Shown here: positions 61,405 to 64,000 of the stretch, one piece after another
How the letters are laid out: each line of letters opens with the position of its first letter
Position numbering within the stretch: the stretch's first letter is position 1
Assembly: GCF_018531465.1 (NCBI RefSeq)
Contig: NZ_JAHDTF010000019.1
Coordinates: forward strand, 124,001-188,000
Length of the DNA: 64,000 bases
Reading direction: 5' to 3'
From: Sphaerisporangium fuscum
Lineage (GTDB): Bacteria > Actinomycetota > Actinomycetes > Streptosporangiales > Streptosporangiaceae
The notes under the pieces: generated by a model
Seen by the model: the letters and a program-made list of their open reading frames with translations, nothing else
Databases searched by the model: none
What the model was told of the DNA's origin: nothing
Made by a program: the position numbers and the translations under genes

Positions 61405-62684
61405 CACTCGCCTCCCCCGTGGCGAGAGCCACCATCGCCGCGCTCCTGGCCGTTCCGGCCCATGCCGAGGACCACGAGGCCGCCGATGACCGCCAGGCCC
61501 AGCAGAACGGCGCCGAAGACGGTGGCGCCGCCGGTGAGGCCGATGGCGTCGCTGAGGTAGCCGGCCGCGACGGGCAGGGCGCCGGCGGGCAGGTAGCCGC
61601 CGACGTTGAGGGCGGCGTTGGCCTCGGCCAGATGCTGCGGCGGGACGCCTGTGTTGAGCAGGGACAGCCCGCCGAGCTGCCCCATGCCCTGCCCGGCGCC
61701 GGCCAGCAGGGCGGCGGCGACGAGCATCGGGACGGACGAGGCGTTCACGGCGGCGACCAGGGCCGCCATGCTGATCGTGGTGCTCACCGCGCCCGCGATG
61801 AGGATGGTGCGCCGGCGCAGCCTCTGGACGGCGAGCTGCACCCCGGTGGCGGCGAGGAACATCACGAACGCCATGGCGCCCGCGACGACGCGGCTGGTGG
61901 TGCCCAGCAGGCCGGACAGCAGCGAGGGCCCCAGGGACAGCACGAACGAGGTCGCGGTGATGCCCGGGGCGAACACGGCGACGCCGAGGATGAGCTGCCG
62001 GCCGTTGCCATGGGGGACGCGCGGCAGGCGTACCCAGGCCCCCGTGCCGGGCGTGGCCGGGCGCGGGACGGGCATGCGCCGGACCGCGAGGACGGCGGTG
62101 ACCAGCAGCACGGTCTCGACGGCGAAGACGGTGACGGTCGGGCCGGGCAGGAGCTCGGACAGCACACCGGCCAGCAGCGGTCCGAGTCCCGCCCCGAAGA
62201 CCATGGAGCAGGAGGCGAGCAGCGCGGCGAGCCGTTTGCGGGCCGGCCCGGCCACGTCGGTGACCGCCGCCATGCCGGCCGAGACGACGGCGCCGACGGC
62301 GACGCCCGTGAACAGGCGGGCCACGATCAGCGCGGCCACACTCGACGCGGTCGCGAAGATCCCGGAGGCGGCGAGGGCGAGGGCGAGCGCGGGCAGCAGC
62401 ACCCGCTTGCGTCCGAGCCGGTCGGACACCACGCCGGAGACGAGCAGGGAGCCGAGCAGCCCGGCGATGTAGCAGGCGAAGATCACGGTGAGCGTGCCCC
62501 TGGAGAACCCGATGTCGCGCTGCCACAGCACGTACAGCGGGGTCGCCGCGTTGGACAGCACGAACACGGCGGTGACCGGCCAGGCGGCCAGCCATACCCA
62601 CCAGGTCGGAGCCGGGGAGGCCCCGGGACGCTCGCCCGCGGCGGCGCGGATCGCCTCCTCGGCCATGATCCGGCTATCTGACAC
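61401..62684 (-). CDS. MFS transporter (DHA1-like)
   Basis: 427 residues from GTG 62684, chosen since GGAGG lies 5 bp upstream; 12 helices. LLVSGVVSDRLGRKRVLLPALALAL and TDVAGPARKRLAALLASC are conserved loops. Divergent from the ArsR-type regulator at 62802 through a region with three operator copies. Likely efflux under ArsR-type repression. Confidence 0.87.
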
Positions 62685-62707
62685 GGCATCCTCCCAGCAC
62701 GACGACA

Positions 62708-62773
62708 GTACGACTTGACTCGAATAAGTACGAGCGGAGTCGAACATAACATGCTGTACGATTGGAGTCGTAC
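62708..62773. promoter_or_regulatory. Three-copy operator GTACGA-N6-TCG(T/A)AC
   Basis: GTACGA begins at 62708, 62728 and 62756; each is followed 6 bp later by TCG, the last in full as TCGTAC, giving a perfect 6-6-6 dyad. Two of three have GGAG before TCG. The array fills the MFS/ArsR gap and is the probable binding site of the ArsR protein. Confidence 0.65.
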
Positions 62774-62801
62774 AAGGGGACCGCGAAGGAAGGAGCCGCC
62801 G

Positions 62802-63170
62802 GTGCCGACCGTGGCCGCCGTCAAGGAACTACCGGAGCCTCCCGGCCTCCCCCAGCCGCTGCCCGAACCGGCGCTGGAGGAGCTGCGTCTGGAGACGGTG
62901 ATGGGCGCGCTGAGCGACCCGCTGCGCATGCGCATCGTGCAGAAGCTGCTGCTGGAGCGCGAGCAGTTCGACCACCCCTGCGGCTGGTTCGGCCTCGACC
63001 GCCCGAAGTCGTCGCTCACTCACCACTTCAAGGCGTTGCGCGAGGCCGGCATCATCAGGCAGCGCCAGTACGGCCTGGAGCGCCGCAGCCACGTCCGCGT
63101 CGCCGACCTCGACACCCGCTTCCCCGGCCTGCTGGCCCTGGTGACGGCCTGGACCCCGGCCCCCCGCTGA
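62802..63170 (+). CDS. ArsR-family winged-helix regulator
   Basis: 122 residues. LSDPLRMRIVQKLLLE and SSLTHHFKALREAGIIRQRQYGLERRSH form the winged helix. No Cys pair for metals, so it probably senses an organic ligand. GTG 62802 follows AGGAG. Divergent from the MFS gene. Confidence 0.85.
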   Translation: MPTVAAVKELPEPPGLPQPLPEPALEELRLETVMGALSDPLRMRIVQKLLLEREQFDHPCGWFGLDRPKSSLTHHFKALREAGIIRQRQYGLERRSHVRVADLDTRFPGLLALVTAWTPAPR

Positions 63171-63235
63171 CCGCGCCGCCGTCATCGCGTGGCTCCTGCG
63201 AGATTGAACCGTGGCCGTACGCCGCGGGGACGGCC

Positions 63236-63484
63236 GTGCCGCTGGGCGCCGACGTATGGCTGTACCTGGCTTTCGACGACGATCGCCGGCACCTGCCCGT
63301 TTCGGGCGGGCTACCCGACGAGGTCTACCGCGACGACCCCCCGCCGCGGCTGCCGTTCGACGCGTTCCGGCCCGACGTGGACGTGTTCCTCATGACGCTG
63401 GCACGGCTGCCGGAGGTCCGCCGGCCATGGCTCCGGGCGATCTATGACCAGGTGAGGGAACACCGATACAGTCACCCGTTCTAG
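63236..63484 (+). CDS. Small hypothetical protein, 82 residues
   Basis: GTG 63236 with GGGGA upstream; codon bias is that of real genes. Acidic and aromatic (DVWLYLAFDDDRRHLPVSG; FRPDVDVFLMTLARLPEV), no signal, helix or known motif. The open frame continues further upstream without a start. Downstream of ArsR by 65 bp; could be cotranscribed. Confidence 0.5.
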   Translation: MPLGADVWLYLAFDDDRRHLPVSGGLPDEVYRDDPPPRLPFDAFRPDVDVFLMTLARLPEVRRPWLRAIYDQVREHRYSHPF

Positions 63485-63506
63485 AGATCAGCCGGCGGTG
63501 GGGAGT

Positions 63507-63535
63507 GCCTGCCGACACCGCGGGTGCCGGCAGGC
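63507..63535. terminator. Bidirectional terminator
   Basis: GCCTGCCG (63507-63514) pairs with CGGCAGGC (63528-63535); inner CACC/GGTG extends the stem. Between the small gene and the convergent partial gene. Confidence 0.65.
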
Positions 63536-63541
63536 GGTTGG

Positions 63542-64000
63542 TCAGGAGACTCTGTCGAAGCGGAACGAGGTGCGGCCGTTGGCGTCGGTCCAGACGTCGG
63601 CCGCGTTCGCCACGCCGGTGTTGTCGTTGCGCTGGACCTCCAGGCGGATCGTCGTGGGACCGCTCACGGTGACGAGCTCGCTGATCGGAGCGGTCACGTT
63701 GCCGCCGACGGCCCCGGCCGCCAGAAGGGTGTTGTCGTAGACCTGGTTGAGGATGCGCTCGCTGTTCGGCAGGGCGGCGCCGGAGGTGACGTCCCAGAGA
63801 CGGCCGACGATGTACACGTTGACGGGCGGAAGCCCGGTGAGCCGTGTCCGGACGTTCAGATCGAGCGCGTACGTTCCGGCCTGGGGCAGAGTCACCTCCA
63901 ACCCGGTGTTGACCCACGTGCCCGACACGGTGGGCAGGAGGTTGACGCGCGCGGGCAGATAGGCGATGCCCGAGGGCCAGGCCAGCTGATGGTGCTCAGT
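63542..64000 (-). CDS. C-terminal part of a beta-rich, surface-type protein, start beyond window
   Basis: The minus-strand frame is open to base 64000. About 153 residues are seen, from TEHHQLAWPSG to the stop: GTYALDLNVRTRLTG, VYIVGRLWDVTSG, LNQVYDNTLLAAG, TTIRLEVQRNDN and a final SFRFDRVS. The alternating hydrophobic strands and the SFRFDRV end suggest a jelly-roll (C1q/BclA-like) exosporium- or phage-tail-type domain. No function can be given. Confidence 0.6.
   Translation of the reverse strand, partial: TEHHQLAWPSGIAYLPARVNLLPTVSGTWVNTGLEVTLPQAGTYALDLNVRTRLTGLPPVNVYIVGRLWDVTSGAALPNSERILNQVYDNTLLAAGAVGGNVTAPISELVTVSGPTTIRLEVQRNDNTGVANAADVWTDANGRTSFRFDRVS

Overview
The window is very GC-rich with strongly G/C-biased third codon positions. 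It carries F420-dependent (LLM) oxidoreductase, MptB-type mannosyltransferase, lysyl-PG synthase plus esterase, a LuxR-ATPase giant regulator, MmpL and DUF4916 Nudix genes, and many GTG/TTG starts. This fits a filamentous actinomycete, probably of the Streptosporangiales (Nonomuraea/Streptosporangium/Microbispora type); the genus is an inference. It looks like a chromosomal-arm accessory region: many transporter/regulator pairs, several gene remnants, one IS110 scar, no rRNA, tRNA or CRISPR array found.

Layout. 1-4.3 kb: catabolic genes (cyclase-family hydrolase, beta-lactamase-fold hydrolase, SDR, isochorismatase-like hydrolase), then a scar with oppositely oriented remnants of an ECF sigma gene and a propeller protein. 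4.4-6.9 kb: a membrane Ser/Thr kinase. 7.1-12.5 kb: a five-gene CoA-ester operon (Zn-ribbon/OB protein, VOC protein, AMP-forming CoA ligase, NDP-forming CoA ligase, SDR). 12.5-18 kb: anti-sigma-type ATPase and its divergent regulator, an MFS gene behind a LacI-like operator, a mannosyltransferase. 18-23 kb: lysyl-PG synthase, surface esterase, thioesterase, CHAP amidase. 23-26.4 kb: two acyl-CoA dehydrogenases and an LLM oxidoreductase. 26.4-36.3 kb: several FAD, PadR, two-component, LysR, MarR and MFS units. 36.3-42.4 kb: a branched-chain-type ABC importer in which both permeases and one ATPase are fused, and a divergent zinc alcohol dehydrogenase. 42.4-45 kb: a four-gene cluster resembling a minimal methylamine-dehydrogenase light-chain system, its last gene interrupted by TGA. 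45-51 kb: MMPL exporter, TetR and large LuxR regulator. 51-54 kb: epoxide-hydrolase-like enzyme, IS110 remnant and an orphan gene of lower GC. 53.7-63.5 kb: TetR/FAD, TetR/NmrA, MerR/thioredoxin-reductase-like/MFS/P450 and ArsR/MFS modules. 63.5-64 kb: end of a beta-rich surface-type protein running off the window.

How it works together. The main integrating signal is a repeated palindrome, ACCAAGC-N4-GCTTGGT, found eight times. Seven copies sit at promoters of the CoA/hydrolase genes near 0.7, 2.8, 3.6, 7.1, 26.3 and 41.1-41.2 kb. They tie the ABC importer, CoA ligases, acyl-CoA dehydrogenases, SDRs and alcohol dehydrogenase into one inferred regulon, scattered over 41 kb, for uptake and beta-oxidation-like breakdown of an unidentified carboxylic acid (terpenoid, alicyclic or steroid-like would fit). 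No gene next to a site is an obvious cognate regulator, so the repressor is probably outside the window. The most unusual locus is the MauA/MauD-like cluster at 42.4-45 kb.
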